From positions 1-52,405 of the forward strand of contig JAFYNH010000019.1 of NCBI GenBank assembly GCA_017549815.1: a DNA stretch of 52,405 nucleotides. The letters run 5' to 3'. The DNA is from Selenomonadaceae bacterium (GTDB lineage: Bacteria > Bacillota > Negativicutes > Selenomonadales > Selenomonadaceae). Below are positions 5,386-14,301 of this stretch, piece after piece; positions within the stretch are counted from its first letter, which is position 1; each line of letters begins with the position of its first letter. The position numbers were made by a program, and so were the translations under genes. The notes under the pieces are model-generated. The model had not been told where the DNA came from and ran no database searches. It saw only the letters and a list, made by a program, of their open reading frames with translations.

Positions 5386-7875
5386 TCACCACACGCGACG
5401 CAACATAACCGACGCCGTAACGTCTTTATCATATTCGCCAATTTGAAATTCAGCCTCACCGCCCATAAACCAGCCTCGCGCAAATTCATTATCACCACGC
5501 AACGAATAAACAAAATGCACCTTGTCGCGCTTATATCGCATGTGGTAACTTTCAGCGTCATTGCCCTCATAACGAATTTTTAAATCAGGGTCTGCGCCCG
5601 TAAAGCCGCGCTTAATCCCAAATCGCATTCCAAACATTCCGCTACGATAATATCTTTTAAAATCAACGCCCGCTTGCGCCGCAAAATATGTATTGCTCGC
5701 CGCGTCGACATGCTGATTGTAAATCCCTGCGCCGCGTTCGCTGTAGCCGTCCTGCTTTAAATGCGACGTTTGAACATTTACGAACGGACTGACATGCCAA
5801 ATCTTTTTCGGCGAAAGGTCATATTTATATTCGCCGCCGACTTCGACAATGCGACTTTTATAATTAGCGGCGGTCGTTAAGCCGAGCGATGAAATTCCCC
5901 TGTGCAGAGAATTACGCAGTTGCCCGCCATTGACGTAAAAATAAACGTCGCTTGCCTTGTTATGCCAACCCATATAAAGTCCAAGCCGCGTATCGTAAAC
6001 CGTAGCCCGCGAAGTATCCGCGCCATAGCCGATTGTCCCATAAGTCGCGAAAATTCCAGCCCTAAACTTTTTCCCGAACGATCTATCATAGCCGCCCACG
6101 ATAACGCTACCATGATAATCAGTGCCGCCGCGCAGACTGCCCCAATTTTTCATGTAGTTAAGCCAAAAATTATTTTCCTGCCGCGAAGGAACTTTAACTT
6201 TGATTTTCATTTCGGGCGAATTGTCCTCGCCGTTCGTAAATGCCAACGGTTTAATATTCACGTCAATAAATTCAGCCATAAGATTATCGAGCGCGAAAAT
6301 TTTCGTGACGCGGTCGGAAATCATTCTATCAACGGCAGTATTCTGTTGCGCGACACTCATAATCTGCGCGGAATCATTTGAGCCAATTTGACTTAAAGCT
6401 CTCCTAGTTTCAGTCGGCTCCATATGATAAAGCCTGCGCATTTCTGCCTTTTGATTCAAAGTCTTGAGGCTGTCATACATATCGTTCATTGCGCTGAAAG
6501 TTTCGGATTCTTTCGAGTTCATTTCTTCCGCATTATTCGTGCTGTAAGTCGTGACGAGCAAAGTATTATCGACAATTTTGCCCGACGCGCTAAGCATGGC
6601 GGAAATCGGAACGGGCTTGCCTTCGGGGTTTTTAATGTTGCCGGTTATGGAATTGGCAATCAAAACAGTCGCGGTTTCGTTCGGGAGCAAAGTATCAGTC
6701 GTGACGGTCGAGCCTTCGATATTGGCATTTCCATTAACGATAATTGAACCCGCCGAGCCGCCGCTAACTTTTTGTAAAATGCCGTCGGAAATCAAATCGC
6801 CGTTGATAACCAAGTTAGTATCGGGCGAACCTGCCGCAAGCGTTCCATGATTTATAAATTTCCCCGCCGTCGAGTCGCTGAACCCTTCGGCAAGCGCGGG
6901 ATTGTTAAGGGTGAACGTTCCGCCAAAAACTTTCGCGCCCGTCATAACGTCGACGCTCACAACGTCCGCCGCGCCCGAAAATTTCAATGTGCCCTTGTTG
7001 ACGTGAATTTTAATGTTGTCCGCGCCCGAAATGTTCCCGCCGTATTCCAAATCCGTATTGATATTCAAATTCGTAACCAAGTCGGGAATATATTTCGTCG
7101 CGTCGATAAGTTGTCCGTCGTATTGAATTTTAATCTGCTCGCCGCCGTCAATCGCCGTAAAATGTTTCCACTCGGAGATAATATCGCCGTTTATTTCCGC
7201 GCCCGTGTTGACGTTGATATTTTTAACGAAGGCATTTTTCCCGATATAAATTGCCCGACTGCCCGCGATTTTGCCCGATAAATCGAAATCGTTGACGAGT
7301 GCGCCATTTAATTCTCCCGCCGTCATTGCAAGCGGAAGATTAGTTACGATTAAATTTCCTTCGTCGTCGACGCCGCGCAGATAACGCAAATAAGAGCCGC
7401 GATATTCGCCGTTAAAAGCATCCGCGCCGAAATTGAATTCAACCGCATTGCCCGACGCCGAAATTTCTCCTGCAACTTTAAGATTATGCCCGCGACCGTA
7501 GGAAATTAAAATGCCTTTGCCGCCCGTCTCGACGATTATATTTTTCGGGACTATGATTTGATTTTCAACGCCGTCAACTAAAATGCCGATTGCGTCGCTG
7601 TCGCTCAAGAAAATATTTTCGCTCGGCTTGACGACTTTTTTTATCTCGGAATTTTGCGAATCGTTCGCGGAGTTCGGAACGTCCTCTAAGCTATTGTCGC
7701 CGCCCGAATCGTCTTTGCTGTCAAAAACCTCGACGACCTCCGAAGTAATTTCTTCACTCGGAAGATTTTCGTCCGTTTCAGAATCGGCGGCTTGACAGCT
7801 CGTGACGTTCATACCTAAGAAAATCGCAACAGCAATGAACCGCGTTCCAAAATCTTTTTTAGTAACCATCCCCAT
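5386..7875 (-). CDS. Type V autotransporter (surface or secreted protein)
   Basis: 829 aa, start ATG at 7875 behind AGGGAG. The N-terminal signal peptide has hydrophobic core FIAVAIFLGMNV and cleavage near CQAA. An acidic, Asp/Ser/Glu-rich linker follows (about 30-80), then an Asn/Gly-rich passenger (about 90-470) with repeated strands such as GAEINGDI, GGNISGADNI and GTLKFSGAADV, consistent with a right-handed beta helix. The C-terminal autotransporter beta-barrel starts about 575 (NNFWLNYMKNWGSLRGG) and ends in MLRRVW, an aromatic terminal residue as needed for BAM recognition. It shows the organism has an outer membrane. The passenger function (adhesion or other) is not evident. Confidence 0.88.
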   Translation of the reverse strand: MGMVTKKDFGTRFIAVAIFLGMNVTSCQAADSETDENLPSEEITSEVVEVFDSKDDSGGDNSLEDVPNSANDSQNSEIKKVVKPSENIFLSDSDAIGILVDGVENQIIVPKNIIVETGGKGILISYGRGHNLKVAGEISASGNAVEFNFGADAFNGEYRGSYLRYLRGVDDEGNLIVTNLPLAMTAGELNGALVNDFDLSGKIAGSRAIYIGKNAFVKNINVNTGAEINGDIISEWKHFTAIDGGEQIKIQYDGQLIDATKYIPDLVTNLNINTDLEYGGNISGADNIKIHVNKGTLKFSGAADVVSVDVMTGAKVFGGTFTLNNPALAEGFSDSTAGKFINHGTLAAGSPDTNLVINGDLISDGILQKVSGGSAGSIIVNGNANIEGSTVTTDTLLPNETATVLIANSITGNIKNPEGKPVPISAMLSASGKIVDNTLLVTTYSTNNAEEMNSKESETFSAMNDMYDSLKTLNQKAEMRRLYHMEPTETRRALSQIGSNDSAQIMSVAQQNTAVDRMISDRVTKIFALDNLMAEFIDVNIKPLAFTNGEDNSPEMKIKVKVPSRQENNFWLNYMKNWGSLRGGTDYHGSVIVGGYDRSFGKKFRAGIFATYGTIGYGADTSRATVYDTRLGLYMGWHNKASDVYFYVNGGQLRNSLHRGISSLGLTTAANYKSRIVEVGGEYKYDLSPKKIWHVSPFVNVQTSHLKQDGYSERGAGIYNQHVDAASNTYFAAQAGVDFKRYYRSGMFGMRFGIKRGFTGADPDLKIRYEGNDAESYHMRYKRDKVHFVYSLRGDNEFARGWFMGGEAEFQIGEYDKDVTASVMLRRVW

Positions 7876-7948
7876 TGAAGATTTCTCCCTGTTGATTTCT
7901 TATCCAAGTTTCGCCGGAAAATATTTTTCTAAGCTTAGCACAAACAAG

Positions 7949-7990
7949 GGTAAAAAAAAAGCGGCAAGACGGTTTAAAATCGCTTACCGC
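7949..7990 (-). terminator. recA terminator
   Basis: On the minus strand, GCGGTAAG pairs with CTTGCCGC (one G-U pair), followed by nine T residues, just past the recA stop. Confidence 0.8.
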
Positions 7991-8015
7991 GAGATTTTTA
8001 ATCAAAGATTAATTT

Positions 8016-9071
8016 TTAGTCTTCGCTATCAAAATTTTCTTCTTCCTCTTCGACAGTTTCAATCTCGGCGGTTTCGAGCGGCTTAATCGATTTAAGAACC
8101 GCCTCGCGAATTTTTTTATCTATCTCGTCGGCAACTTCGGGATTATCGCGCAGATATTTTTTAGCATTTTCTCTGCCCTGACCAAGCTTTGTGCCGTTGT
8201 AGGAGAAAAACGCGCCCGACTTCGTGACAATATCGAAATAAACTCCCAAGTCGACGATACTGGCGGTGTGGGAATAACCTTCGCCGTAAATCAAATCGAA
8301 CTCGGCAGTTCTGAACGGCGGCGCGACTTTATTCTTTGCGACCTTAATTTTGACGCGATTGCCTATAACTTCCGTACCTTGCTTGAGAGCCTCGCCCTTT
8401 CTGATTTCAAGACGAATTGTGGAATAAAATTTCAAAGCGCGACCGCCCGTCGTAGTTTCGGGGTTGCCGTACATGACGCCGACCTTTTCGCGAATCTGAT
8501 TTATAAAAACGGCGATTGTATCCGTCCTGCCGATAACCGCCGTGAGTTTACGCATAGCCTTGCTCATCATTCGCGCATGGAGTCCAACATTGGCGTCGCC
8601 CATTTCGCCTTCGATTTCGGATTTGGGCACAAGCGCGGCAACTGAATCGATAACGACAATATCAATCGCGGCAGAACGAATCAAAGCTTCGGCGATGTCA
8701 AGTGCCTGTTCGCCAGTATCGGGCTGAGCAAGCAAAAGATTATCCACGTCGACGCCGATTTTTTTAGCGTACATTGGATCGAGCGCGTGTTCAGCGTCGA
8801 TAAATGCCGCCATGCCGCCTTGCTTTTGAACTTCGGCTATCATATGGAGCGTAACGGTCGTTTTACCGCCCGCCTCTGGTCCGTAAATTTCGGTGATTCT
8901 GCCGCGTGGGAGTCCGCCTATTCCGAGTGCAACGTCGAGCGGCAAAATTCCTGTCGAGACGGCTTTAACGTCCATGCGTGCCGCGTCGTCGCCCAGCCGC
9001 ATTATCGAACCTTTGCCGAAATCTTTTTCGATTTGTTTCATTGCCGCCGCCAACGCTTCTTTTTTATCCAT
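8016..9071 (-). CDS. recA: RecA recombinase
   Basis: 351 aa when begun at ATG 9071, which has an AAGGAGAG site 6-8 bp upstream; the frame to 9089 would include that site. Walker A is GPEAGGKTT, Walker B region [23 protein letters not shown], and loop L2 follows [21 protein letters not shown]. The N-terminal [16 protein letters not shown] helix and the acidic tail ([12 protein letters not shown]) are standard. RecA forms filaments on single-stranded DNA for strand exchange and LexA self-cleavage. I see no clear GAAC-N4-GTTC type LexA box upstream, so SOS control is not shown here. Confidence 0.97.
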   Translation of the reverse strand: MDKKEALAAAMKQIEKDFGKGSIMRLGDDAARMDVKAVSTGILPLDVALGIGGLPRGRITEIYGPEAGGKTTVTLHMIAEVQKQGGMAAFIDAEHALDPMYAKKIGVDVDNLLLAQPDTGEQALDIAEALIRSAAIDIVVIDSVAALVPKSEIEGEMGDANVGLHARMMSKAMRKLTAVIGRTDTIAVFINQIREKVGVMYGNPETTTGGRALKFYSTIRLEIRKGEALKQGTEVIGNRVKIKVAKNKVAPPFRTAEFDLIYGEGYSHTASIVDLGVYFDIVTKSGAFFSYNGTKLGQGRENAKKYLRDNPEVADEIDKKIREAVLKSIKPLETAEIETVEEEEENFDSED

Positions 9072-9106
9072 AATTGCTCTCCTTTGCATTTTAAGTTTGG
9101 GCGTAA

Positions 9107-9134
9107 ATTATATCAGATAATCGGGCGGTTGTAA
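9107..9134 (-). promoter_or_regulatory. recA promoter
   Basis: On the minus strand: TTACAA (9129-9134), 16-bp spacer ending in the extended -10 TGA, TATAAT (9107-9112). Confidence 0.65.
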
Positions 9135-9188
9135 AATCATAACGGTCGGCGGAGAAATTTTGACGAGAGTTTTTAATTTCAAAAGCCG

Positions 9189-9530
9189 TTAAGCGAAATA
9201 TTGATTGTAGACGACGAGCGCGAACAGGATAATCGCCAAAATCATAGCGGCAAGTCCAGTTCGCTCAATCCATAAGTCTTGAACTTCTGTAAAGTTGTAA
9301 TGGCGTCTGGCGTAAGTCGAGGAAAGCGATACCAGCAATGCGAGATAAAGTCCGCGATTTAAAGCTGTAAAGTTCGACCAGCCGACGAGTAAAAATACGA
9401 TTGTAAGCGCAAGGACGATGATTAAAAGATAATCTTTGCCGACTTTTTCTTTAACCGGTTGTTTATTTTCTGCCTCAGCCTTTTTCTTGGGCTGAATTTT
9501 TTTCGCGATTTTTTTTGATTGACGCGCCAT
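9189..9530 (-). CDS. Small membrane protein, unknown function (113 aa)
   Basis: ATG at 9530 behind AAGGAGA. A lysine-rich N-terminal region (about 1-33) is followed by two hydrophobic segments close together (DYLLIIVLALTIVFLLVGW, about 34-52, and LYLALLVSLSS, about 61-72) and a third near the C-terminus (AAMILAIILFALVVY, about 94-108). The positive N-terminus suggests it faces the cytoplasm. I do not recognise the family. It lies between the PilO-like gene (60 bp upstream) and recA and may be co-transcribed with the former. Confidence 0.6.
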   Translation of the reverse strand: MARQSKKIAKKIQPKKKAEAENKQPVKEKVGKDYLLIIVLALTIVFLLVGWSNFTALNRGLYLALLVSLSSTYARRHYNFTEVQDLWIERTGLAAMILAIILFALVVYNQYFA

Positions 9531-9590
9531 GCGGATTCTCCTTTAAAAAATTTTTATCGAGTTTATCAAAGGCGGCGGCATTTGTAAAGT

Positions 9591-10118
9591 TCAATGGGTT
9601 GCGGCGAAGATTTTAAAGCTCAAGTCGCAGGAAAGAATTTTTCCCGACGAATTTTCCAAAGAAATTTTTTCAATGACGATTAGGCGACCGCCGTCAATTA
9701 TTTCTCGGATAAAATTCAGCAGAGAAATATAATCCGCCTCCAATCTTGCGTTGATGACTTGCGCTTGGAGTTCTTCCGAAGAATTTGTTTCGCCTGCGCG
9801 GATTGAAATTATTCTTACGTCGAGGACTTCAGCAGTCCGATAAAGTTCGTCGATAAATTTATCCTGCGCGAGCGTCGGCGGTAAAAAAATTCGTGCCGCG
9901 TCGAGTTGCGACTCCTTTTCTTCGACGAATGCCGCTAAATCTTCATGACGCGCCTTTAACGCCAAAATTTCTCGCTCAACTTCGCGCAGTCGTCGCGTTT
10001 CCAGCTCCATATTTAAAATTTCGCGCCGCGCAGGTTCGTAAATGAATACGTACCAGCTGACCGATAAAATTATTATCAGCGCGAAAATTATCTGTGGTAA
10101 AAATTTTTTGTCGTTCAT
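9591..10118 (-). CDS. PilO/GspM-like assembly protein (175 aa)
   Basis: ATG at 10118 has a GGAG site about 9 bp upstream; the frame to 10163 adds 15 residues without one. The product has one N-terminal membrane segment (about 8-27, IIFALIIILSVSWYVFIY), a coiled coil (about 30-75, RREILNMELETRRLREVER) and a small alpha/beta C-terminal domain with LEADYISLLNFIREI, typical of PilO, the inner-membrane alignment protein of type IV pili. No pilM, pilN or pilQ lies next to it, which is unusual. It follows a terminator, so it probably has its own promoter. Confidence 0.6.
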   Translation of the reverse strand: MNDKKFLPQIIFALIIILSVSWYVFIYEPARREILNMELETRRLREVEREILALKARHEDLAAFVEEKESQLDAARIFLPPTLAQDKFIDELYRTAEVLDVRIISIRAGETNSSEELQAQVINARLEADYISLLNFIREIIDGGRLIVIEKISLENSSGKILSCDLSFKIFAATH

Positions 10119-10144
10119 TAGCGTTGCTCCGAATGATAAATTTA

Positions 10145-10180
10145 AATCCCCTGCCAAAATCAACGACAGGGGATTTTTTA
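10145..10180. terminator. Terminator after the rpsF-ssb-rpsR operon
   Basis: Stem AATCCCCTG / CAGGGGATT (10145-10153 with 10167-10175). The U tract is better on the plus strand (TTTTTTAT) but TTTAAATTT follows on the minus strand, where the upstream operon ends at 10195. Confidence 0.65.
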
Positions 10181-10194
10181 TCGGTTAAAAAATT

Positions 10195-10425
10195 TTATTC
10201 TGCAGTGAACGGCAAAAGCGCAATGTTGCGGGCGCGTTTAATGGCGATAGTCACTTGACGCTGATGCTTGGCGCAGTTGCCCGAAATGCGACGCGGAAGA
10301 ATTTTACCGCGTTCAGTAGTGAAACGGCGAAGTTTAGCCGCGTCCTTGTAATCTATTTTTTCAACTTTATCGACGCAAAACGCGCAAACTTTCCTGCGCG
10401 GGCGACGACCTCTTTCTCTACGCAT
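10195..10425 (-). CDS. rpsR: 30S ribosomal protein S18
   Basis: 76 aa from ATG 10425; a TTG at 10431 is rejected because it sits directly on the AAGGAGGA site. It is basic at the N-terminus ([17 protein letters not shown]), contains the S18 hallmark [15 protein letters not shown] and ends in [12 protein letters not shown]. The CxxC of the zinc-binding S18 form is partly present (CAFC). It is the last gene of the classical rpsF-ssb-rpsR operon, starting about 12 bp after ssb ends. Confidence 0.95.
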   Translation of the reverse strand: MRRERGRRPRRKVCAFCVDKVEKIDYKDAAKLRRFTTERGKILPRRISGNCAKHQRQVTIAIKRARNIALLPFTAE

Positions 10426-10437
10426 CTTCAATCCTCC

Positions 10438-10911
10438 TTAAAACGGCGTGTCTTCAGGGTCAATAGGCTCGCCGCCGAAATCGTCATAGTTATTTTTTCT
10501 CGGCGGAGTCTGTTCGCGACGATTTGAATAGCCGCTATTTGAATAATCGTTGTTGCCCGAAGAACGTCCGCCCGAATAATCATCGTTGACGCCGTCAGAA
10601 CGTTGTTTGGAGCTACCAAATTCGATATTTTCAATCATAATATCAACCGAATTGATTTTAACGCCGTCTTTATTCTCGTAACTCGAAGTTTGTAAACGAC
10701 CTTCGACAAGAACACGCGAACCTTTCTTTAAGTATCGCCCGCAAAATTCTGCAGTCTTTTCCCACGCTGTAAGGTTGAAAAATTCTACCGAATCTTTCTC
10801 TTTGTAGTGACGATTAACGGCAATACCCATTTTAACGAAAGCTTTACCACTTTGAGAGTAGCGGACTTCGGGGTCACGAGTCAAATTGCCCGAAAGAAAA
10901 ACTTTATTCAT
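10438..10911 (-). CDS. ssb: Single-stranded DNA-binding protein
   Basis: 157 aa. The OB fold (about 1-105) has [41 protein letters not shown] and [13 protein letters not shown] Gly/Asn/Ser-rich linker follows and the acidic tip DPEDTPF binds partner proteins such as RecA-loading and repair factors. Its start overlaps the rpsF stop by four bases. SSB coats unwound DNA in replication and repair. Confidence 0.96.
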   Translation of the reverse strand: MNKVFLSGNLTRDPEVRYSQSGKAFVKMGIAVNRHYKEKDSVEFFNLTAWEKTAEFCGRYLKKGSRVLVEGRLQTSSYENKDGVKINSVDIMIENIEFGSSKQRSDGVNDDYSGGRSSGNNDYSNSGYSNRREQTPPRKNNYDDFGGEPIDPEDTPF

Positions 10912-11207
10912 TCCTCAGCCTCTTTCTCGTCAGAACGAACGATCATATGCTTAAGAATTTCGTCCGTAATTTTCATGACGCGATCGCATTCGGCAACGCA
11001 AGCCGGTTCGCAATCAACGTAGAACAGGACGTAGAAACCCTCAGCCTCTTTCTTAATCTCGTAAGCAAGGCGGCGTTTGCCCCAAATGTCCTGCTTGGTA
11101 ATGGTACCGCCGTTAGACGCGATGAGATTGGAAAATTTTTCGATGACGGCGTTGGTTGCCTCTTCCTCCATCGAACGGATAATGAAGATAACTTCGTACT
11201 TTCTCAT
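10908..11207 (-). CDS. rpsF: 30S ribosomal protein S6
   Basis: 99 aa starting [17 protein letters not shown], with [21 protein letters not shown] in the middle and acidic C-terminus EKEAEE, all typical of S6. S6 binds 16S rRNA together with S18, encoded two genes downstream. ATG at 11207 is preceded by a GGGAGGTG site. The upstream region holds a heptamer array (11262-11302). Confidence 0.95.
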   Translation of the reverse strand: MRKYEVIFIIRSMEEEATNAVIEKFSNLIASNGGTITKQDIWGKRRLAYEIKKEAEGFYVLFYVDCEPACVAECDRVMKITDEILKHMIVRSDEKEAEE

Positions 11208-11261
11208 GTCGAGACACCTCCCTTTGGTCTTCGGCTCGGAACTGCAACCTGTAATTAATCG

Positions 11262-11302
11262 CTAGTCCCTAATTCCTAGTCCCTAGTCCCTAATTATTAA
11301 TT
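11262..11302. repeat. Heptamer array 1 (rpsF/mreB divergent region)
   Basis: Tandem degenerate units TAGTCCC, TAATTCC, TAGTCCC, TAGTCCC, TAATTAT in 7-bp register. Only one arm is present, unlike most other copies. It lies about 60 bp upstream of rpsF. The rest of the 11208-11485 gap holds the mreB promoter and AT-rich sequence. Confidence 0.7.
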
Positions 11303-11405
11303 GCCTTTCGAGCAGAGAGTTTTTTTACTAACAGGCGCGAATTATATCACCGATTTTTTTTTATGGCAATGGTGAACAAAAATTTTATTGGCAAAATCCC
11401 GCCGC

Positions 11406-11434
11406 TTGTAAATGAAAATAAAGCATGATAAAAT
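11406..11434 (+). promoter_or_regulatory. mreB promoter
   Basis: TTGTAA (11406-11411), 17-bp spacer, TAAAAT (11429-11434), about 50 bp before the TTG start. Confidence 0.65.
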
Positions 11435-11485
11435 TCTGTAGGTTTTCAGCAATAATTTGCAAGTCGGCAGAAAGGAGTTTTACAC

Positions 11486-12475
11486 TTGTTTTTTAGAATG
11501 TCAATGAGCGTCGGTATAGACTTAGGCACGGCAAACATTCTGGTCTACGTCAAAGGCAAGGGAATAGTTTTACGGGAGCCGTCAGTCGTCGCCGTCGATA
11601 AGGATAACGATAAAATTTTAGCGATAGGACAAGAGGCGCGAGATATGATTGGGCGCACGCCGGGTAATATCGTAGCGATTCGCCCTTTGCGCGACGGAGT
11701 CATTGCCGATTACGAAATGACAGAATCAATGATTCGCCATTTCTTGGAAAAAGTTATCGGGCGTTCGTTCCTATTCCGACCGCGAGTAATGATTTGCGTT
11801 CCGACGGGCGTTAATGACGTTGAGAAACGCGCAGTTCAAGAGGCGGCTGAACAAGCGGGAGCTAAAAAGACAGATTTGATAGAAGAGCCGATAGCAGCGG
11901 CATTGGGCGCGGGCATAGATATTTCGGAGCCTATGGGTTCAATGGTTATCGACATAGGCGGCGGCACCTGCGACGTTGCTGTTATTTCGTTAGGCGGCAT
12001 AGTTTGCGGCGAAAGTCTGCGCGTGGCGGGCGACAAATTTGACAGCGACATAGAATTTTACGTTAAGAAAGAATATAACCTTATGATTGGCGAACGCACT
12101 GCCGAGAATATCAAAATTCAAGTCGGGGCGGCTTATCCGGGGGCGCGGAAGGAATCAATCAGCGTTCGCGGGCGCGATATTTTAACGGGCTTGCCGAAAA
12201 ATATAACTATCAGCTCGGACGAAATCGCGGGCGCGTTACATGATTCGGTTGAGAGTATAATTTTATGCGTCAAGAGTGTTTTGGAAAGAACGCCGCCCGA
12301 ACTCGCCGCTGATATTATGGATCACGGAATAGTTTTGACGGGTGGCGGCTCCATGCTTTACGGCTTGGCGGATTTAGTTCGCAAGGAAACGAATATTCCT
12401 GCAATGCTCGCTGACGACCCGTTGAGTTGTGTTGCGCTCGGCACTGGCAAAGCTCTTGAATCGATGAAAAATTAG
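11486..12475 (+). CDS. mreB: MreB/Mbl-type rod-shape actin
   Basis: 329 aa. Start TTG at 11486 lies 8 bp after AAGGAG and gives an N-terminus (MFFRMSMSVGIDLGTANILVY) like Mbl of Bacillus. Actin-fold motifs are complete: phosphate 1 IDLGTAN, connect 1 PTGV, phosphate 2 VIDIGGGTCDVAVIS, adenosine motif IVLTGGGSMLYGLADL. MreB filaments guide peptidoglycan synthesis along the side wall. No mreC/mreD follow; the next genes are lipoproteins. The TAG stop is immediately followed by heptamer array 2. Confidence 0.95.
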   Translation: MFFRMSMSVGIDLGTANILVYVKGKGIVLREPSVVAVDKDNDKILAIGQEARDMIGRTPGNIVAIRPLRDGVIADYEMTESMIRHFLEKVIGRSFLFRPRVMICVPTGVNDVEKRAVQEAAEQAGAKKTDLIEEPIAAALGAGIDISEPMGSMVIDIGGGTCDVAVISLGGIVCGESLRVAGDKFDSDIEFYVKKEYNLMIGERTAENIKIQVGAAYPGARKESISVRGRDILTGLPKNITISSDEIAGALHDSVESIILCVKSVLERTPPELAADIMDHGIVLTGGGSMLYGLADLVRKETNIPAMLADDPLSCVALGTGKALESMKN

Positions 12476-12556
12476 TTGATAGGTGATAGGTGATAGGTTA
12501 GAGGTGATAGATAATAGCCAAATCCTATAACCTACAACCTAAAACCTATAACCTAA
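12473..12556. repeat. Heptamer hairpin array 2 (mreB to lipoprotein A)
   Basis: Left arm of GATAGGT units, right arm of CCTATAA, CCTACAA, CCTAAAA and CCTATAA units, 7-bp period; the arms are near reverse complements and can fold into a hairpin of about 30 bp. It starts at the mreB stop codon and ends at the ribosome site of lipoprotein A, filling the whole spacer. Confidence 0.8.
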
Positions 12557-12573
12557 ATTGGAGGTATAATAAA

Positions 12574-13434
12574 TTGAAGATTAAAAAGTTATTGGCGGCA
12601 ATCTGCGCGGCTGGCTTGCTTATGACGGGTTGCGGCGGCGAACAAAGCGGCTCCGAAACTAAAGACCCAAATTCTCAAGCCACAATAATTAAACTCGGCA
12701 TGATAAGCCACCTCAACGCCGGCGAAAAACAAATGGAAGAATACCTTTTCAAAGTTCAGGAGAAAACTCGCGCTAAAGTTACAAATCATGTGCCCGTTTT
12801 CTACGACAGCTTGAGCCTTATGCAAATGGGCATTGAATCGGGTAACGTCGACAGAATCAGCACTTATAAAAGCGTCGCCCATTATATCGTCAGGAATAAC
12901 GACCGCTTTGAAATTGTAAACGACGACTGGATTAAGGGCTTGACGGATAATTTCTGTTTCGCCGTGAAAAAAGAAGACGCCGCCCTTAAAACCGACCTCG
13001 ATAAAGCTATCAACGAAATTAAATCGGACGGCACACTTGATAAGTTGATAAGAGAAAACATCACCGACGTTGCAAACGGTAAGACGCCGCCGAAAGTTGA
13101 AATACCTAAGGTTGACGGCGCGGACACAATTAAAATCGGCGTGACTGGTGACTTGCCGCCGCTTGATTTAATTTTGCCCGATAACACGCCCGTAGGTTTT
13201 AATACGGCTCTGCTCGCCGAAATCGCTAAGCGTCTCAATAAAAATGTTGAGCTGATTCAAATTTCTAGCGGAGCACGTGCGGCGGCTCTTAATGCAGACC
13301 AAATCGACGTTATCTTTTGGGTAGTCGTCCCCGAAGGCGGCAATCTTCCCGCCGACATTGACAAGCCCGACGGAATTGAACTCAGCGAACCCTACTTCAG
13401 AGATGAAATCGCTCATCTTAAACTAAAGAACTGA
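12574..13434 (+). CDS. Lobe-swapped SBP lipoprotein A (286 aa)
   Basis: TTG start at 12574, 9 bp after GGAGG. Lipoprotein signal with lipobox LMTGC. The first half (about 30-165: KLGMISHLNAGEKQ, FYDSLSLMQMGIESG, NFCFAVKKEDAALK, IKSDGTLDKL) matches lobe 2 of family 3 solute-binding proteins (ABC importers of polar amino acids). The second half (about 180-286: TIKIGVTGDLPPLDLI, GFNTALLAEIAKRLNK, ARAAALNADQIDVIFW, ELSEPYF) matches lobe 1. The normal order is lobe 1 then lobe 2, so the protein looks circularly permuted. It is the first of eight paralogues in an operon with a permease and is likely anchored to the outer face of the inner membrane. The ligand is unknown. Confidence 0.8.
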   Translation: MKIKKLLAAICAAGLLMTGCGGEQSGSETKDPNSQATIIKLGMISHLNAGEKQMEEYLFKVQEKTRAKVTNHVPVFYDSLSLMQMGIESGNVDRISTYKSVAHYIVRNNDRFEIVNDDWIKGLTDNFCFAVKKEDAALKTDLDKAINEIKSDGTLDKLIRENITDVANGKTPPKVEIPKVDGADTIKIGVTGDLPPLDLILPDNTPVGFNTALLAEIAKRLNKNVELIQISSGARAAALNADQIDVIFWVVVPEGGNLPADIDKPDGIELSEPYFRDEIAHLKLKN

Positions 13435-13443
13435 GGTGCTTTT

Positions 13444-14292
13444 ATGAAGAAATTTTTAGCAACAATCTGCGCGGCGACGTTGCTTTTGACAGGTTGCGGC
13501 GGTGAAGAACTTGCCGATAAGCCCGCCAGTAATTTTTCAGGCGCGGCGGTGAAACTCGGCACGATAACCAAGCTCAATACCGACGAAAAAACTTTTGGCG
13601 AAACTCTCGATAACTTCGCCGAATCCATAGGCATTAAAGGCACAAAGCACTTGCCCAAATTCTACGATAACTTAACTGCTATGCAAATGGGCGTTGAAGC
13701 GGGCGAAATTGAGGCGATAAGCACTTATAACAGCGTCGCCAATTATATCGTCGCCAACAATGACAAAATGGAAATCGTTCCCAATGACGCGCTTAATAAA
13801 ATTCAAGATTCTTTCTGCTTTGCCGTTCGTAAAGACGATACCGCGCTTAAGGACGACCTCGACAAAGTTATTGATGAAATGAAGTCCGACGGCTCCCTTG
13901 ATAAGCTTACAAAGGAATATATCACCGACGTTGACAAGACGAACCCGCCGAAAGTCGAAATTGCTAAGATTGACGGCGCGGACACGATTAAAATCGGAAT
14001 AACGGGCGACCTGCCGCCGCTTGACCTTATACTTGCTGACGGACAGCCTGCGGGATTTAATACTGCTATGCTCGCTGAAATTTCTAAGCGTCTCGGCAAA
14101 AACGTTGAAGTCGTCAATATTGAAAGCGGAGCGCGGGCGGCGGCTTTGGAAGCTAAATTGATTAACGTTGTTTTTTGGGTTATCGTTCCAATAAGCGATA
14201 AAATTTCTGCCGACATTGATAAGCCCGAAGGTCTCGAACTTTCTAAGCCTTATTTCCAAGATAACGTTGCTGTTATTCAGCTCAAAAAGTAA
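13444..14292 (+). CDS. Lobe-swapped SBP lipoprotein B (282 aa)
   Basis: ATG at 13444, 9 bp after lipoprotein A, with GAGGTG in the gap. Lipobox LLTGC. Same two-part layout: KLGTITKLNTDEKTF, FYDNLTAMQMGVEAG, SFCFAVRKDDTALKDD and MKSDGSLDKLTKEYITDV, then TIKIGITGDLPPLDLI, PAGFNTAMLAEISKRLGK, SGARAAAL and LSKPYF. Close to A but shorter in the lobe-2 front. The signal peptide contains ATCTGCGCGG, as in A. Confidence 0.8.
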   Translation: MKKFLATICAATLLLTGCGGEELADKPASNFSGAAVKLGTITKLNTDEKTFGETLDNFAESIGIKGTKHLPKFYDNLTAMQMGVEAGEIEAISTYNSVANYIVANNDKMEIVPNDALNKIQDSFCFAVRKDDTALKDDLDKVIDEMKSDGSLDKLTKEYITDVDKTNPPKVEIAKIDGADTIKIGITGDLPPLDLILADGQPAGFNTAMLAEISKRLGKNVEVVNIESGARAAALEAKLINVVFWVIVPISDKISADIDKPEGLELSKPYFQDNVAVIQLKK

Positions 14293-14301
14293 GGCGGTAT
14301 C

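Noticed and set aside
8268..8645. Reading frames opposite recA and other conserved genes
   Set aside because: Shadow frames caused by codon bias on the true strand; no domain patterns.
9071..9188. LexA (SOS) operator upstream of recA
   Set aside because: No GAAC-N4-GTTC type palindrome was found near the recA promoter.
12541..12573. A promoter at TATAAT (about 12565-12570) for lipoprotein A
   Set aside because: The box lies between the ribosome site and the start codon and has no -35 partner; the operon is more likely read from upstream.
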